From assembly GCF_036194065.1 (NCBI RefSeq), contig NZ_CP108095.1, positions 2,170,001-2,234,000 on the forward strand: a stretch of 64,000 bases of DNA, read 5' to 3'. Below, in pieces: positions 27,693 to 36,392 of the stretch. The stretch is from Streptomyces sp. NBC_00239. GTDB lineage: Bacteria; Actinomycetota; Actinomycetes; Streptomycetales; Streptomycetaceae. The position numbers were made by a program, and so were the translations under genes. The notes under the pieces were generated by a model. It was given only the letters and a program-made list of their open reading frames with translations, did no database searches and was not told the origin of the DNA. Each line of letters starts with the position of its first letter. Position 1 is the first letter of the stretch.

Positions 27693-29006
27693 GTGACCCT
27701 TTCCCGCGACCTCCGCTACCCCACCCCGCACGAACTCGCCCTGACCGCCCGGGCACTCGCCGACGCCCATCCCGACCTGCTCCGGCTACGCCAAGCCGGC
27801 ACCTCCCGCGCGGGCCGCCCCCTGTGGGTCCTGTCCGCCGGCACCGCGCCCGCCGCCGGCGACACCCGGAACACCTCCACCGGCACCACCTCCGTCGCAC
27901 ACCACACCCACGACGTCCTCGTCGTGGCCGGCGCCCACGCCAACGAACCCGTCGGCGGCCCCACCGCCCTCCACCTGGCCCGCCAGGTCGTCCGCGATCC
28001 AGCCCTGCGCACCGCTTCCACCTGGCACTTCCTCCTGTGCGCCGACCCGGACGGCGCGGCCCTGCACCGCACCCCCCGCCCGTACACGCTCCTCGACTAC
28101 CACCGGAACTTCTTCCGCCCGCCCGGCCCGGAACAACCCGAGTGGGCCCCCTCTTTACTGCCTCCCGACCGGCTGCCGCCCGAGACCCGGGCGCTGACCC
28201 GGCTGATCGACGAGGTGCGGCCCGCCCTCCAGGTGTCGCTGCACGGCACGGACCTCGGCGGCAGCTGGGTGCAGCTCACCCGGGACCTGCCCGGCCTCGC
28301 GGAACCGTTCGGGAAGTCCGCCGCCGAGCTGCGGATCCCGCTGGAGACGAGCGCCTCGGACGCGGCGGGCTGGCCCTCCCCCGGGCCCGGCGTCTTCGTG
28401 ATGCCGGAGCCGGGCGGGGACGGCGCGGGGCTCTTCCACCCGGAGGACACCCGGCTGAGCACCTGGTACCACGCCCACCGCTACGGCGGGACCACCGCCA
28501 TCGTGGAGGTCCCGATGTGGGCGAGCGACCTGGTGGACGACCCGGCCCCGCACCCCGACCCGCGGCACGCGCTGCGGGTGCTGGCCCGCCGGCTGGCCGA
28601 GGAGGCCGGTCAGGTGGCCGCGGTGCTGGGGCGGGTGCGTCCTGAGCTGCCGGCGGACGCGCCGCAGGCCCCGCTGCTGCGGGCGGTCGACTGGACCCTC
28701 GCGCTGATCCCGCGGATCGTCGGGGAGTGGCGTACGGCGGGTCCGGCCGAGGCCGGCGCCGCGTACATCGGTTCCATCGACGCGTTCGCGCGCCGGCTGG
28801 TGCTGCGGGCCGCCGCGATGCTGCTCCGGGTGCTGCGGGCCGCCGGGCACCGGGCCGCGCCGGCGCTGGAGCGGCTGCTGGCGGGCTGGTGCGAGGCGTT
28901 CGCGGCCCGCTTCGGGGCCCGCTGGGTGCCGGTCGCCACGCAGGTGGAACACCAGGCGCGGACCGTGGTGGCCGCCTACCGGCTGCTGCCCGCGGTCAGC
29001 GGGTGA
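27693..29006 (+). CDS. M14-family zinc carboxypeptidase
   Basis: A 437-residue metallopeptidase. Zinc ligands are H82 and E85 in GAHANEPVGG and H184 in SLHGTDLGG, and the catalytic glutamate is E272 in AIVEVPMW. The N terminus (LRYPTPHELALTARALADAHPDLL) lacks a signal peptide, so it is probably cytosolic. About 165 helical, Arg/Ala-rich residues follow the catalytic domain, longer than in typical carboxypeptidases. The GTG start follows the repeat array. It overlaps the convergent acetyltransferase gene by 11 nt. Confidence 0.85.
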   Translation: MTLSRDLRYPTPHELALTARALADAHPDLLRLRQAGTSRAGRPLWVLSAGTAPAAGDTRNTSTGTTSVAHHTHDVLVVAGAHANEPVGGPTALHLARQVVRDPALRTASTWHFLLCADPDGAALHRTPRPYTLLDYHRNFFRPPGPEQPEWAPSLLPPDRLPPETRALTRLIDEVRPALQVSLHGTDLGGSWVQLTRDLPGLAEPFGKSAAELRIPLETSASDAAGWPSPGPGVFVMPEPGGDGAGLFHPEDTRLSTWYHAHRYGGTTAIVEVPMWASDLVDDPAPHPDPRHALRVLARRLAEEAGQVAAVLGRVRPELPADAPQAPLLRAVDWTLALIPRIVGEWRTAGPAEAGAAYIGSIDAFARRLVLRAAAMLLRVLRAAGHRAAPALERLLAGWCEAFAARFGARWVPVATQVEHQARTVVAAYRLLPAVSG

Positions 29007-29487
29007 GACCGGGTACGGGAAGGGAGTAACGCCGCTTGGCCTTGGCCCCCGCGCCGAGCCGGTCGTAGAAACGGATCGCCCCTTCGTTCCAGTCGGGGGT
29101 CTGCCACTGCACCTCGGCGAGGTCGAGGTCGCGCGCCAGGTCGGACACGGCCGACATCAGCAGCGTGCCGAGTCCGTGGCCGCGCGCGCCCTCGGCGAGG
29201 TACAGGCAGTCCATGTGGAGGTAGTCGCGGGCCTCCCAGAAGGCGAACTCGGTGGCGCAGGCGGCGTATCCGACGAGCTGCCCGGCGGGGTCGGCGGCCA
29301 CCAGGATCCACAGCCGCGCCTGCCGGTCCGGCCCGAACAGCAAGGGGTGCAGCCGTTCGGCGAGCCCCTCGGGCCGCAGGTCCGACTTCTCGTACGCGAT
29401 GTGCTCACGCATCAGCTCGACGACACGCGGCAGATCCTCAGGACGGACGACCCGCACGGCGGGCCCTTGCAACGACTGCTCACTCAT
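28996..29487 (-). CDS. GNAT-family N-acetyltransferase
   Basis: A 163-residue acetyltransferase. Key segments are YLHMDCLYLAEGARGHGLGTLLMSAV (acetyl-CoA loop GARGHGLG) and WNEGAIRFYDRLGAGAKAKRRY. The pattern matches the diamine/aminoglycoside-type small GNATs, but the substrate is unknown. A start three codons earlier (MAGMSEQ) is possible. It converges on the M14 gene. Confidence 0.87.
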   Translation of the reverse strand: MSEQSLQGPAVRVVRPEDLPRVVELMREHIAYEKSDLRPEGLAERLHPLLFGPDRQARLWILVAADPAGQLVGYAACATEFAFWEARDYLHMDCLYLAEGARGHGLGTLLMSAVSDLARDLDLAEVQWQTPDWNEGAIRFYDRLGAGAKAKRRYSLPVPGLTR

Positions 29488-29558
29488 GCCCGCCATCTTC
29501 CGCCCCCACCCCCAACCCCCGACAACCACCCCGACCGACAGCGGGCGGCCCGCGGCCG

Positions 29559-30110
29559 TCAGGTGGCGGAGAGGCGGAAGGACATGCGGCCGAAGCCGAC
29601 CTGGTCGCCGTCGCGGACCACGGCGGAGCCGGTGACGCGGCGGCCGTTGACGGTGGTGCCGTTGGTCGAGCCGAGGTCGCGCAGCACCCACTGGCCGCCC
29701 TGGAGGCTCAGTTCGGCGTGCGCCCGGGAGACCGTGTCGTGGGTCAGGCGCAGGCCGTTGCCGGGGTCGCGGCCGATCCGCAGCGGGTGGGGGCCGGGCC
29801 GGGGCAGGAGCAGCTTGGGCAGTTTCTCGGCCTGCCAGGCGCGGCGGATCCCCACCGACACCGCGGAGACCCGGCTCACCCAGCCGAACAGGCGGCTGGA
29901 GCGCGGGTTTTCGGTGCGGAGGTCGGCGGTGAGGACGGCGAGTTCATCGGACCGGCGGGCCGCGAGGGCGAGTTCCATGCGGCGCAGGAACGTGTCGTGC
30001 GAGAGCCTCCCCTGCGCGGCGCCCTCCCGGAGCAGGCCCAGGGCCTGGTCGCGCTCGGCGTCGGAGAGCCGCGGCGCGGGGTGCAGGGGGAATTCGAAAC
30101 TCGACGTCAC
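29559..30110 (-). CDS. DUF1707 and FHA domain protein
   Basis: A 183-residue protein. The N-terminal DUF1707-like region (LSDAERDQALGLLREGAAQG ... RMELALAARRSDELAVLTADL) is a small helical domain common at the start of actinobacterial proteins. It is followed by a forkhead-associated domain with the phosphothreonine-binding pattern IGRDPGNGLRLTHDTVSRAHA and GSTNGTTVNG. It should bind a Ser/Thr-kinase target; no kinase gene is in the window. The GTG start (VTSSFEF) is shared with relatives. It is divergent from treZ. Confidence 0.9.
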   Translation of the reverse strand: MTSSFEFPLHPAPRLSDAERDQALGLLREGAAQGRLSHDTFLRRMELALAARRSDELAVLTADLRTENPRSSRLFGWVSRVSAVSVGIRRAWQAEKLPKLLLPRPGPHPLRIGRDPGNGLRLTHDTVSRAHAELSLQGGQWVLRDLGSTNGTTVNGRRVTGSAVVRDGDQVGFGRMSFRLSAT

Positions 30111-30216
30111 CGGGTGATTGTCGGCCCGTCGGGGGCAGAGTGTCCAGAACTCCCGCGCCCGGCCGGTGATGATGGCCACGGCAGGTGAGTCATCGTCCGC
30201 GACGAGGAGACCGTCC

Positions 30217-31983
30217 GTGCAGTTCGAGGTGTGGGCACCACAGGCAGAACGGGTCGTGCTGCGGCTGGGCGAGGCCGCGGACGACGGGGCCGGCGCGGCG
30301 CATCCGATGGCCCCCGACCCGGAGCGGGCCGGCTGGTGGTCGGTGGCGGCGGAGGCCACCGACGGCGACCGGTACGGGTTCCGGCTGGACGCGGATCCGG
30401 CGGTGCACCCCGACCCGCGGGGCCGCCGGCTGCCGGACGGGCCCGACGGGCTCAGCGCGGTGGTGGACTTCGACCGGTTCGTGTGGTCGGTGCCCGCACC
30501 GCGCACGGCGTTGCAGGACGCGGTGCTGTACGAGCTGCACATCGGCACGTTCACCGCGGAGGGCACCTTCGACGCGGCGGCCGCGCTGCTGGGCGAGGTG
30601 GCCGCGCTGGGCGTGACGCACGTCGAGCTGATGCCGGTGTGCCCGTTCCCGGGCACGCACGGCTGGGGGTACGACGGGGTGGCGCCGTGGGCGGTGCACG
30701 AGCCGTACGGCGGGCCGGCCGGGCTGGCCCGGTTCGTGGACACGGCGCACGAGCACGGGCTGGGGGTCGTCCTGGACGTGGTGCACAACCACCTGGGCCC
30801 GTCCGGCAACCACCTGCCCGCCTTCGGCCCGTACTTCACCGACGCCCACCGCACGCCCTGGGGGGCCGCGGTCAACCTCGACGCGCCCGGTTCGGACGAG
30901 GTACGGGCGTACCTGATGGGCAGCGCGCTGGCCTGGCTGCGGGACTACCGGATCGACGGGCTGCGGCTGGACGCGGTGCACGCGCTGGCGGACGACCGGG
31001 CCCTGACCTTTCTGGAGGAGCTGTCGGCGGCCGTGGACGCGCTGGCCGCCGAGAGCGGCCGGCCGCTGTTCCTGATCGCCGAGTCGGACCGGTGCGACCC
31101 GCGGACCACCAGCCCGCGGGCGGCCGGCGGGCTGGGCCTGCACGCCCAGTGGAACGACGACTTCCACCACGCCGTGCACACCGCGCTGACCGGCGAGGAC
31201 CAGGGCTACTACGCCGATTTCGCGCAGGCGCCGCTGGCGGCCGTCGCCAAGACGATGACCCGGGCGTTCTTCCACGACGGCACGTACTCGACGTTCCGGG
31301 GCCGCAGTCACGGCCGCCCGGTGGACCGGCGCCGCACCCCGGCACACCGCTTCCTCGGGTACGCGCAGACCCACGACCAGATCGGCAACCGGGCGCGCGG
31401 CGACCGGCTCGCGGCGACGCTGTCCCCCGGCCTGCTGGCCTGCGCGGCGACGCTGGTACTGACCGGGCCGTTCGTGCCGATGCTGTTCATGGGCGAGGAG
31501 TGGGGTGCCCGGACGCCCTGGCAGTACTTCACCGACCACCCGGACCCGCAGCTCGCGCAGGCCGTACGGGAGGGACGGCGGCGGGAGTTCGCGGCGCAGG
31601 GGTGGTCGGCCGGGGACGTCCCGGACCCGCAGGACCCGGCCACGCGGGAGCGGTCCTGCCTGGACCGGGGCGAGCGAGGGCAGGCCCCGCACGGCCGGCT
31701 GCTGGACTGGTACCGCACCCTGATCGGGCTCCGCCGCCACCAGCACGACCTGCGCGACCCGGATCTGGCGGCGGTGAAGGTGGCGTTCGACGAGGAGCGG
31801 CGCTGGCTGACGTTTCGTCGGGGCGACGTCAGGGTGGCGCTGAACCTGGCCGGTGAGGCGACGACGATCGCGCTCGGACGGAACGGGGTCCGGGTGCTGG
31901 CCGCCTGGGACCCCGTCCAGCCCCCCGACCCTGCGGGCCGCATCCGCCTCCCTCCCGAATCCGCCGTGGTACTCGGCCACTGA
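30217..31983 (+). CDS. treZ: Maltooligosyltrehalose trehalohydrolase
   Basis: A 588-residue GH13 enzyme that releases trehalose from maltooligosyltrehalose made by TreY. It has an N-terminal CBM48-like domain starting FEVWAPQAERVVL, then the catalytic barrel with D252 (GLRLDAVHAL), E289 (LIAESD) and D387 (QTHDQIGN), and the family motif HGWGYDGVAPWAVHEPYGGP. The start is a GTG after a GAGGAGA site. It completes the glycogen-to-trehalose set with glgX and treY but is on its own transcript. Confidence 0.95.
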   Translation: MQFEVWAPQAERVVLRLGEAADDGAGAAHPMAPDPERAGWWSVAAEATDGDRYGFRLDADPAVHPDPRGRRLPDGPDGLSAVVDFDRFVWSVPAPRTALQDAVLYELHIGTFTAEGTFDAAAALLGEVAALGVTHVELMPVCPFPGTHGWGYDGVAPWAVHEPYGGPAGLARFVDTAHEHGLGVVLDVVHNHLGPSGNHLPAFGPYFTDAHRTPWGAAVNLDAPGSDEVRAYLMGSALAWLRDYRIDGLRLDAVHALADDRALTFLEELSAAVDALAAESGRPLFLIAESDRCDPRTTSPRAAGGLGLHAQWNDDFHHAVHTALTGEDQGYYADFAQAPLAAVAKTMTRAFFHDGTYSTFRGRSHGRPVDRRRTPAHRFLGYAQTHDQIGNRARGDRLAATLSPGLLACAATLVLTGPFVPMLFMGEEWGARTPWQYFTDHPDPQLAQAVREGRRREFAAQGWSAGDVPDPQDPATRERSCLDRGERGQAPHGRLLDWYRTLIGLRRHQHDLRDPDLAAVKVAFDEERRWLTFRRGDVRVALNLAGEATTIALGRNGVRVLAAWDPVQPPDPAGRIRLPPESAVVLGH

Positions 31984-32051
31984 CCCCACCCGAACGCCCT
32001 GACCCCGTCGGCGGCCCGAGGGGCAACCCCTCGCCTCACCGACGCCCGTGG

Positions 32052-32150
32052 CGGCAACCCCAGCCCCTCCGGCGCTTGAGGAGCGGGCCCGGGCGGAGCC
32101 CGGCGACCCTGCGCACCCTTCAGCCTCGCCGACGCCCGTGGGGGCAACCC
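32052..32150. repeat. Degenerate tandem units downstream of treZ
   Basis: One cagcccctccggcgcttgag unit at about 32062 is followed by a cagcctcgccgacgcccgtg variant, then by copy C of the composite element. More degenerate pieces (cctcgaacgccggcggggct, cctcaagcgccgacgagg) continue to about 32368, into the 3' end of the TetR gene. The whole 379-nt gap after treZ is repeat-derived and no gene was seen in it. Confidence 0.8.
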
Positions 32151-32261
32151 CAGCCCCTCCGGCGCTTGAGGAGCGGGTCCGGGCGGAGCCCGGTGCCCGG
32201 CGTCAGCCGGGTTGCTTGGGGCTCCGCCCCAAACCCCGCGCCTCAAACGCCGGCGAGGCTG
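32151..32261 (+). repeat. Composite intergenic element, copy C (111 nt)
   Basis: Identical to copy A (16267-16378) except for one missing T, and nearly identical to inverted copy B (27314-27424). It lies 168 nt after the treZ stop and 102 nt before the TetR gene's 3' end. Confidence 0.9.
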
Positions 32262-32362
32262 AAGATGGCCCGCTCAGGCTGAGGTCCGCCTCGAACGCCG
32301 GCGGGGCTGGAGGTTGCACCCAGGGCGTCGGCGAGGCTGACCGGGCTCCGCCCAGGACCGCC

Positions 32363-33052
32363 TCAAGCGCCGACGAGGTGGGGGTGGGGCGGGAGGAGGA
32401 CGCGTACGAGGTGGTCGAGCGACGCGCTCGCGTCCGGGGCCGTGCCCGTCGCCCTGGCCGTGGCCAGGGCCGGGGCCGGGGCCGTCGCCCTGGCCGAGGC
32501 CGGGGCCGCCCCGGCGTCCGGGCCCCCGTCCGGCCTCGTCATCAGGAGGTGGTGGACGGTGCCGACCAGGGCCAGGGCGACCGTGGCCGTGTCCGTGTCC
32601 CCCGCCACCCGCCCCCGCTCCCGCTCCGCGTCCAGATAGCCCCGTACCGCGTCCTCGATCGCCGCGAAGCCCGGCGCCCCCGCCTCCAACGACGCACGCG
32701 TGTGCAGCGCCGCCGAGGGCAGGGTCAGGGCCAGCCCGGCGATCCCGGGGGCCACGGAGTCGAGCAGGGCGCCCGCCACCTCGGTGAGGTTGCCCTGGAC
32801 GGTGCCTTCCCCGACCCGCGCGGGGAGTTCCTCCGCGAGCCGGGCCACGCGGGCGAAGCGGTCGAGGACGAGTTCGGCCACGAAGGCGTCCAGGCCCGCG
32901 AAGTGCGTGTGCAGCACGCCCTTGGCGCAGCCGGCCTCCTCGGTGACGGCGCGGCTGGTGAGGGCGGCCGCCCCGGATCGGGCCACCACCCGTTCCGCCG
33001 CCGCGAACAGCCGTTCGCGCAGGTCGGGGATGGCCACTCCACGCGGTGACAT
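32363..33052 (-). CDS. TetR-family transcriptional regulator
   Basis: A 229-residue repressor. The N-terminal helix-turn-helix is RERLFAAAERVVARSGAAAL followed by TSRAVTEEAGCAKGVLHTHF. The ligand domain is not conserved enough to name a ligand, and the C terminus contains a low-complexity Ala/Thr/Pro stretch (residues ~195-215). Divergent from the methyltransferase gene, with a 26-bp palindrome in the 83-nt gap, so it probably represses both itself and the methyltransferase. Confidence 0.9.
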   Translation of the reverse strand: MSPRGVAIPDLRERLFAAAERVVARSGAAALTSRAVTEEAGCAKGVLHTHFAGLDAFVAELVLDRFARVARLAEELPARVGEGTVQGNLTEVAGALLDSVAPGIAGLALTLPSAALHTRASLEAGAPGFAAIEDAVRGYLDAERERGRVAGDTDTATVALALVGTVHHLLMTRPDGGPDAGAAPASARATAPAPALATARATGTAPDASASLDHLVRVLLPPHPHLVGA

Positions 33053-33076
33053 CAGCAGGCTCCCGGAGAACGGTAG

Positions 33077-33102
33077 ACAGTATGGGCGCGCGCCCATACT
33101 GT
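33077..33102. promoter_or_regulatory. 26-bp perfect palindromic operator of the TetR regulator
   Basis: The half-site acagtatgggcgc is repeated in exact inverse orientation, giving a 26-bp perfect palindrome between the TetR gene (start 33052) and the methyltransferase (start 33136). A second, imperfect copy of the core (tgggcacgcgccca) follows at 33104-33117. This is the expected binding site of the adjacent TetR protein. Confidence 0.85.
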
Positions 33103-33103
33103 T

Positions 33104-33117
33104 TGGGCACGCGCCCA
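33104..33117. promoter_or_regulatory. Second, imperfect operator core
   Basis: tgggcacgcgccca repeats the centre of the 26-bp palindrome (tgggcgcgcgccca) with one mismatch. It sits 19 nt before the methyltransferase start, so bound regulator would block its promoter or ribosome access. Confidence 0.6.
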
Positions 33118-33135
33118 TTCTAGACGGAGGCCCGC

Positions 33136-34005
33136 ATGGAACACCGCACCGACCACCGCGGCGAACACCCCGCCAACACCGCGCAGGCCGAAGCCTGGAA
33201 CGGTTACGAAGGCAGCCACTGGGCCCGCAACCAGCACCGCTGGGACGCCGTGAACGACGGCTTCAACGAGCCGCTGCTCGACGCCGCCGCGCTCGCCCCC
33301 GGCCACCGCGTCCTCGACATCGGCTGCGGCGCCGGCCGTACGGCCCGGCTGGCCGCCCGCCGCGTCGGACCCGCCGGGCGGGTCCTCGGCCTGGACCTGT
33401 CCGGCCCCATGCTGGAGCGGGCCCGCGAACTGGCCCGCGGGGAGGGCGTCGCCAACGTCGCCTTCGCGCAGGGCGACGCCCAGGTCCACCCGCTCCCGCC
33501 GGGCACCTTCGACCGCGCGGTCAGCCGCTACGGCGTGATGTTCTTCGGCGGCCCGCTCGCCGCCTTCGGACACCTCGGTGGCGCCCTGCGCCCCGGCGGC
33601 CGGCTGGCCTTCGTGTGCGCGGCCGGGCCCGAGGGCAACGAGTGGCTGGACGCCTTCGCCGCGTTGCGCGGGGTGCTGCCGACCGGCGGCTTCGGCACGC
33701 CGGGCGGTCCCGGCATGTTCTCCCTCGCGGACCCCGACGCCACCACAGCGCTGCTCGCGGCGGCGGGCTTCGAGGACATCGCCGTCCGGCCGGTCCGGGC
33801 GTACGGGGACTGGGGGCGCACGGCCGAGGACGCGGCAGCCTTCCTGCTGGACTCCGGCCCCGGCCGGCACCTGCTGGCCGACGCCGGTCCCGAGACCGCC
33901 ACGGAGGCCCTGGCCCGCCTGACCGCAGCCCTGCGCCCGCACGAACGGGACGGCGCGGTCCGCCTCCTCAGCACCTCCTGGCTGACCACCGCAACCCGCC
34001 ACTAG
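33136..34005 (+). CDS. Class I SAM-dependent methyltransferase
   Basis: A 289-residue methyltransferase with motif I VLDIGCGAGRTARLAA (from residue 59), motif II VLGLDLSGPMLERAR and post-motif VSRYGVMFFGGPLAAFGHL. It is of the UbiE/SAM-11 type and the substrate is unknown. Expression is probably controlled by the divergent TetR through the palindromes in the gap, which suggests an inducible detoxification or modification role. Confidence 0.9.
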   Translation: MEHRTDHRGEHPANTAQAEAWNGYEGSHWARNQHRWDAVNDGFNEPLLDAAALAPGHRVLDIGCGAGRTARLAARRVGPAGRVLGLDLSGPMLERARELARGEGVANVAFAQGDAQVHPLPPGTFDRAVSRYGVMFFGGPLAAFGHLGGALRPGGRLAFVCAAGPEGNEWLDAFAALRGVLPTGGFGTPGGPGMFSLADPDATTALLAAAGFEDIAVRPVRAYGDWGRTAEDAAAFLLDSGPGRHLLADAGPETATEALARLTAALRPHERDGAVRLLSTSWLTTATRH

Positions 34006-34145
34006 GACCGCCGCGCGCCGGAGCGGGCGCGCGCCTGCCCGCCTGCCCCCTGCCCACCCGCGACCAGGGCCGGCCGCGCGCCCGAGCGGTGCGCGTGCGC
34101 TCCCGGCCCACCGCCACCCGCCGCCGGTACCGCCCCGCCGCCCCG

Positions 34146-34718
34146 CTAGGGCGCGCCCCCCGTCGTCGGCGGCGCGCCGTCCAGGTCGCGCCCGGTTCCG
34201 GCGCCGGCGGGGGTCGGGGCCGGGGCTTCCTCCCACGACAGCTCGTAGTACTTCAGCTGGTCGTCCTCGGCGACCAGCCGCAGCCCGGCCGCCGCCATCA
34301 CCCGCTGCGAGGCGATGTTGTCGTGGGCGGTGTCGCCGCGCACGCTGCGGATCCCGTGCGCCCTGGCCAGGCCCAGCAGGGCCCGCACCGCCTCGGTGGC
34401 GTACCCCTCGCCGCGCACCGAGGGGATCAGTCCGTATCCGATGGTGACGCTGCCGTCGTCGTCGGCCGGTCCGTGGAACCCCAGCCCGCCGATGGCCAGC
34501 CCGTCGACGCGGCGGCGTATCTCGTACGCCCCGAAGGGCTGCGGGTCCCCGGTCTCCGCGCAGGTGCTGAGGAAGTTCCGGGCGCCGATCGCGTCGACCT
34601 CGGCCGGATAGCCGGGCGCCCAGGCCGCGGCGTCGGCGGGCCCGGGCGCCAGCAGGCGCTCCGCTTCCGCGGCGCTCATCGGATGAAGGACCAGCCGTTC
34701 GGTTACCAAGTCATCCAT
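34146..34718 (-). CDS. GNAT-family acetyltransferase (RimJ/RimL-like)
   Basis: A 190-residue protein with the RimJ-type pattern TERLVLHPMSAAEAERLL, GGLGFHGPADDDGSVTIGYG, SVRGEGYATEAVRALLGLA and NIASQRVMAAAGL. It may acetylate protein N termini or small amines. The last ~25 residues are a low-complexity Pro/Ala/Gly tail. It is convergent with the methyltransferase across 140 nt of GC-rich sequence. Confidence 0.88.
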   Translation of the reverse strand: MDDLVTERLVLHPMSAAEAERLLAPGPADAAAWAPGYPAEVDAIGARNFLSTCAETGDPQPFGAYEIRRRVDGLAIGGLGFHGPADDDGSVTIGYGLIPSVRGEGYATEAVRALLGLARAHGIRSVRGDTAHDNIASQRVMAAAGLRLVAEDDQLKYYELSWEEAPAPTPAGAGTGRDLDGAPPTTGGAP

Positions 34719-34936
34719 GTGACCGTGACTATCACAGGACCACCCGCCCGGCCTATGAGACGACGGCCGGTTCCCGGGGCGCGTTGGCCGAAGCGGGCGC
34801 CCCCGCCGACGGCGACCGTGACGATGTCCTCGATGCGTACGAAGTCGGCCTGGGAGTAGGCGTGTTCGCGCGGCAGCCCGGCCCGCCCGGCATCGGCGGC
34901 GGCGCGCACCGCCTGCGCCGCGCGGGCATTCGGCAT
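34703..34936 (-). CDS. Doubtful small ORF upstream of tRNA-His (77 aa)
   Basis: A frame starting MPNARAAQAVRAAADAGRAG and containing HAYSQADFVRIEDIVTVAVG. It overlaps the acetyltransferase start by 16 nt. It matches no family I know. The 376-nt gap 34719-35094 otherwise holds only GC-rich sequence and presumably the tRNA promoter. Kept because the QADFVRIEDIVTVAVGG stretch has a protein-like composition. Confidence 0.25.
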   Translation of the reverse strand: MPNARAAQAVRAAADAGRAGLPREHAYSQADFVRIEDIVTVAVGGGARFGQRAPGTGRRLIGRAGGPVIVTVTWMTW

Positions 34937-35095
34937 GATCGCATCGCGCCCGGCCCCCGCCCCGCCCGCCCGGCGCCGCCGCGAGGGCGCCCCACCCGCC
35001 CCGTCACGGCGGCGGCCGGGCGGCCGCGCGGAAGCACCCCGCTGATCGGCTATGCTGTGCGTGCACATCGAACGGGTGGTCCGCCGCCCTTCGTG

Positions 35096-35168
35096 GTGGG
35101 TGTAGCTCAGCTGGTAGAGCACCTGGTTGTGGTCCAGGTGGCCGCGGGTTCAAGTCCCGTCACTCACC
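35096..35168 (+). tRNA. tRNA-His (anticodon GTG)
   Basis: Cloverleaf with acceptor stem gtgggtg/cactcac, D-arm gctcagctggtagagc, anticodon arm cctgg-TTGTGGT-ccagg (anticodon GTG) and T-arm cgggttcaagtcccg. A G at 35095 faces C73 at 35168, the extra G-1:C73 pair that identifies tRNA-His. The CCA end is not encoded. Confidence 0.97.
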
Positions 35169-35173
35169 CTGTT

Positions 35174-35214
35174 GACCGTGGGGCGTACGAGTTCATCTCG
35201 TACGCCCCACGGTC
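35174..35214 (+). terminator. 18-bp terminator hairpin after tRNA-His
   Basis: A perfect 18-pair stem (gaccgtggggcgtacgag against its inverse) with a 5-nt TTCAT loop, followed by gtttcc. It starts 6 nt after the tRNA and is a strong intrinsic terminator. Confidence 0.9.
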
Positions 35215-35248
35215 GTTTCCGGACATCCCGACTGGCAGGATCGTCGCC

Positions 35249-36367
35249 ATGTCGCTCACCGGGGACCTGGCACTCGCCCTCTCGGCGCTCCTGGCCTGCG
35301 CCGTGTTCGCCGGCACGGTGTGGGCGTGGCCGCGGCTCGCCGGCCGCGGGGCCCGGCCGGTGCTCGGCCGGATCACGCTCCAGCTGTGCCTGACCCTGGC
35401 GCTGATCGCGCCGCTCGGGCTGGCGGTGAACTCCTCGTACGGCTTCTACGGCTCGTGGGGCGATCTGCTCGCCCTGGAACGGGACGAGGCGGCCCCGCCG
35501 GGCACCGGCCCGGGTCGCGGCGACGGGCTGCGGGTCACCGGGGCGTACCGCTGGCGCCACCGCGGGTCCGCGGATCCGGCGGTGATCGGCCGGATCGACG
35601 CGGTCGTCCTGCACGGGCCGCGCAGCGGGCTCACCGCGAAGGCGTACGTGTACCTCCCGCCGGAGTACCTGCGGGCGGCGACGGCGCAGCGGGCCCGGTT
35701 CCCCGTCGTGGTCGCGCTCAGCGGTTTCCCGAGCACCACCCGGGTGCTGATCGACCTGTTCGGGTACCCGCAGCGGGCACTGGACGGGGTGCGGGCCGGG
35801 CGGATGCGGCCCGCCGTGCTGGTGATGCTGACCCCGACGGTCGCCCCGCCCCGGGACACGGAGTGCGTGGACGTGCCCGGTGGGCCGCAGACGGAGACGT
35901 TCTTCGCCGGCGACCTGCCGGAGGCGGTCGCCGCCCACTACGGGCTCACCCGGGATCCGCGCGCCTGGGGCGTGATGGGCAACTCGGTGGGCGGCTACTG
36001 CGCGCTGAAGCTGGCGCTGCGCAGGCCGCAGGCCTACCGGGCGGCGGCCGGGCTGTCCGCCTCGTACCGGGCGGCCCACGACCGGGAGACCGGTGACCTG
36101 TTCGCCGGCAGCGGGCTGCTGCGGCGCGAGAACGACCTGCTGTGGCGGCTGCGCCGGCTGCCGCAGCCGCCGGTCTCGCTGCTGGTCGCGAGCAGCCGCA
36201 AGGGCGAGCACCAGTACCCGGACACCGTGGAGTTCGTGCGCGCCGTGCGACCCCCCGCGCGGGTGTCCTCGATGATCCTGGACAGCGGCGGGCACAACTA
36301 CGACACGTGGGCGCGCGAGGTGCAGCCGGCCCTGGACTGGCTGGTGGGCCGGCTGCGCACGCCGTGA
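35249..36367 (+). CDS. Alpha/beta-hydrolase esterase with N-terminal membrane helices
   Basis: A 372-residue protein of the esterase-D/antigen-85-like family. Two hydrophobic helices (residues ~4-27 and ~45-63) anchor it, and the rest probably lies outside the membrane. The nucleophile is S246 in MGNSVGGYCA; GGHNYDTW near the C terminus supplies the histidine. AYVYLPPEYL and FPVVVALSGFPSTTR are typical of this group. Substrates are probably lipids or acyl esters. It follows the tRNA terminator and has its own start with an AGGA site. Confidence 0.85.
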   Translation: MSLTGDLALALSALLACAVFAGTVWAWPRLAGRGARPVLGRITLQLCLTLALIAPLGLAVNSSYGFYGSWGDLLALERDEAAPPGTGPGRGDGLRVTGAYRWRHRGSADPAVIGRIDAVVLHGPRSGLTAKAYVYLPPEYLRAATAQRARFPVVVALSGFPSTTRVLIDLFGYPQRALDGVRAGRMRPAVLVMLTPTVAPPRDTECVDVPGGPQTETFFAGDLPEAVAAHYGLTRDPRAWGVMGNSVGGYCALKLALRRPQAYRAAAGLSASYRAAHDRETGDLFAGSGLLRRENDLLWRLRRLPQPPVSLLVASSRKGEHQYPDTVEFVRAVRPPARVSSMILDSGGHNYDTWAREVQPALDWLVGRLRTP

Positions 36368-36392
36368 GCGCCCGGCGGGCTGCGCGGCGGGG

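Noticed and set aside
25193..28645. 1150-codon plus-strand frame through treY and the repeat array
   Set aside because: It is out of frame with treY and the M14 gene and translates the intergenic repeats as Arg/Gly/Pro-rich sequence.
34784..35248. Upstream extension of the membrane esterase through the tRNA-His gene
   Set aside because: The frame is open but crosses the tRNA and its terminator; the ATG at 35249 has a ribosome-binding site and gives a normal N-terminal helix.
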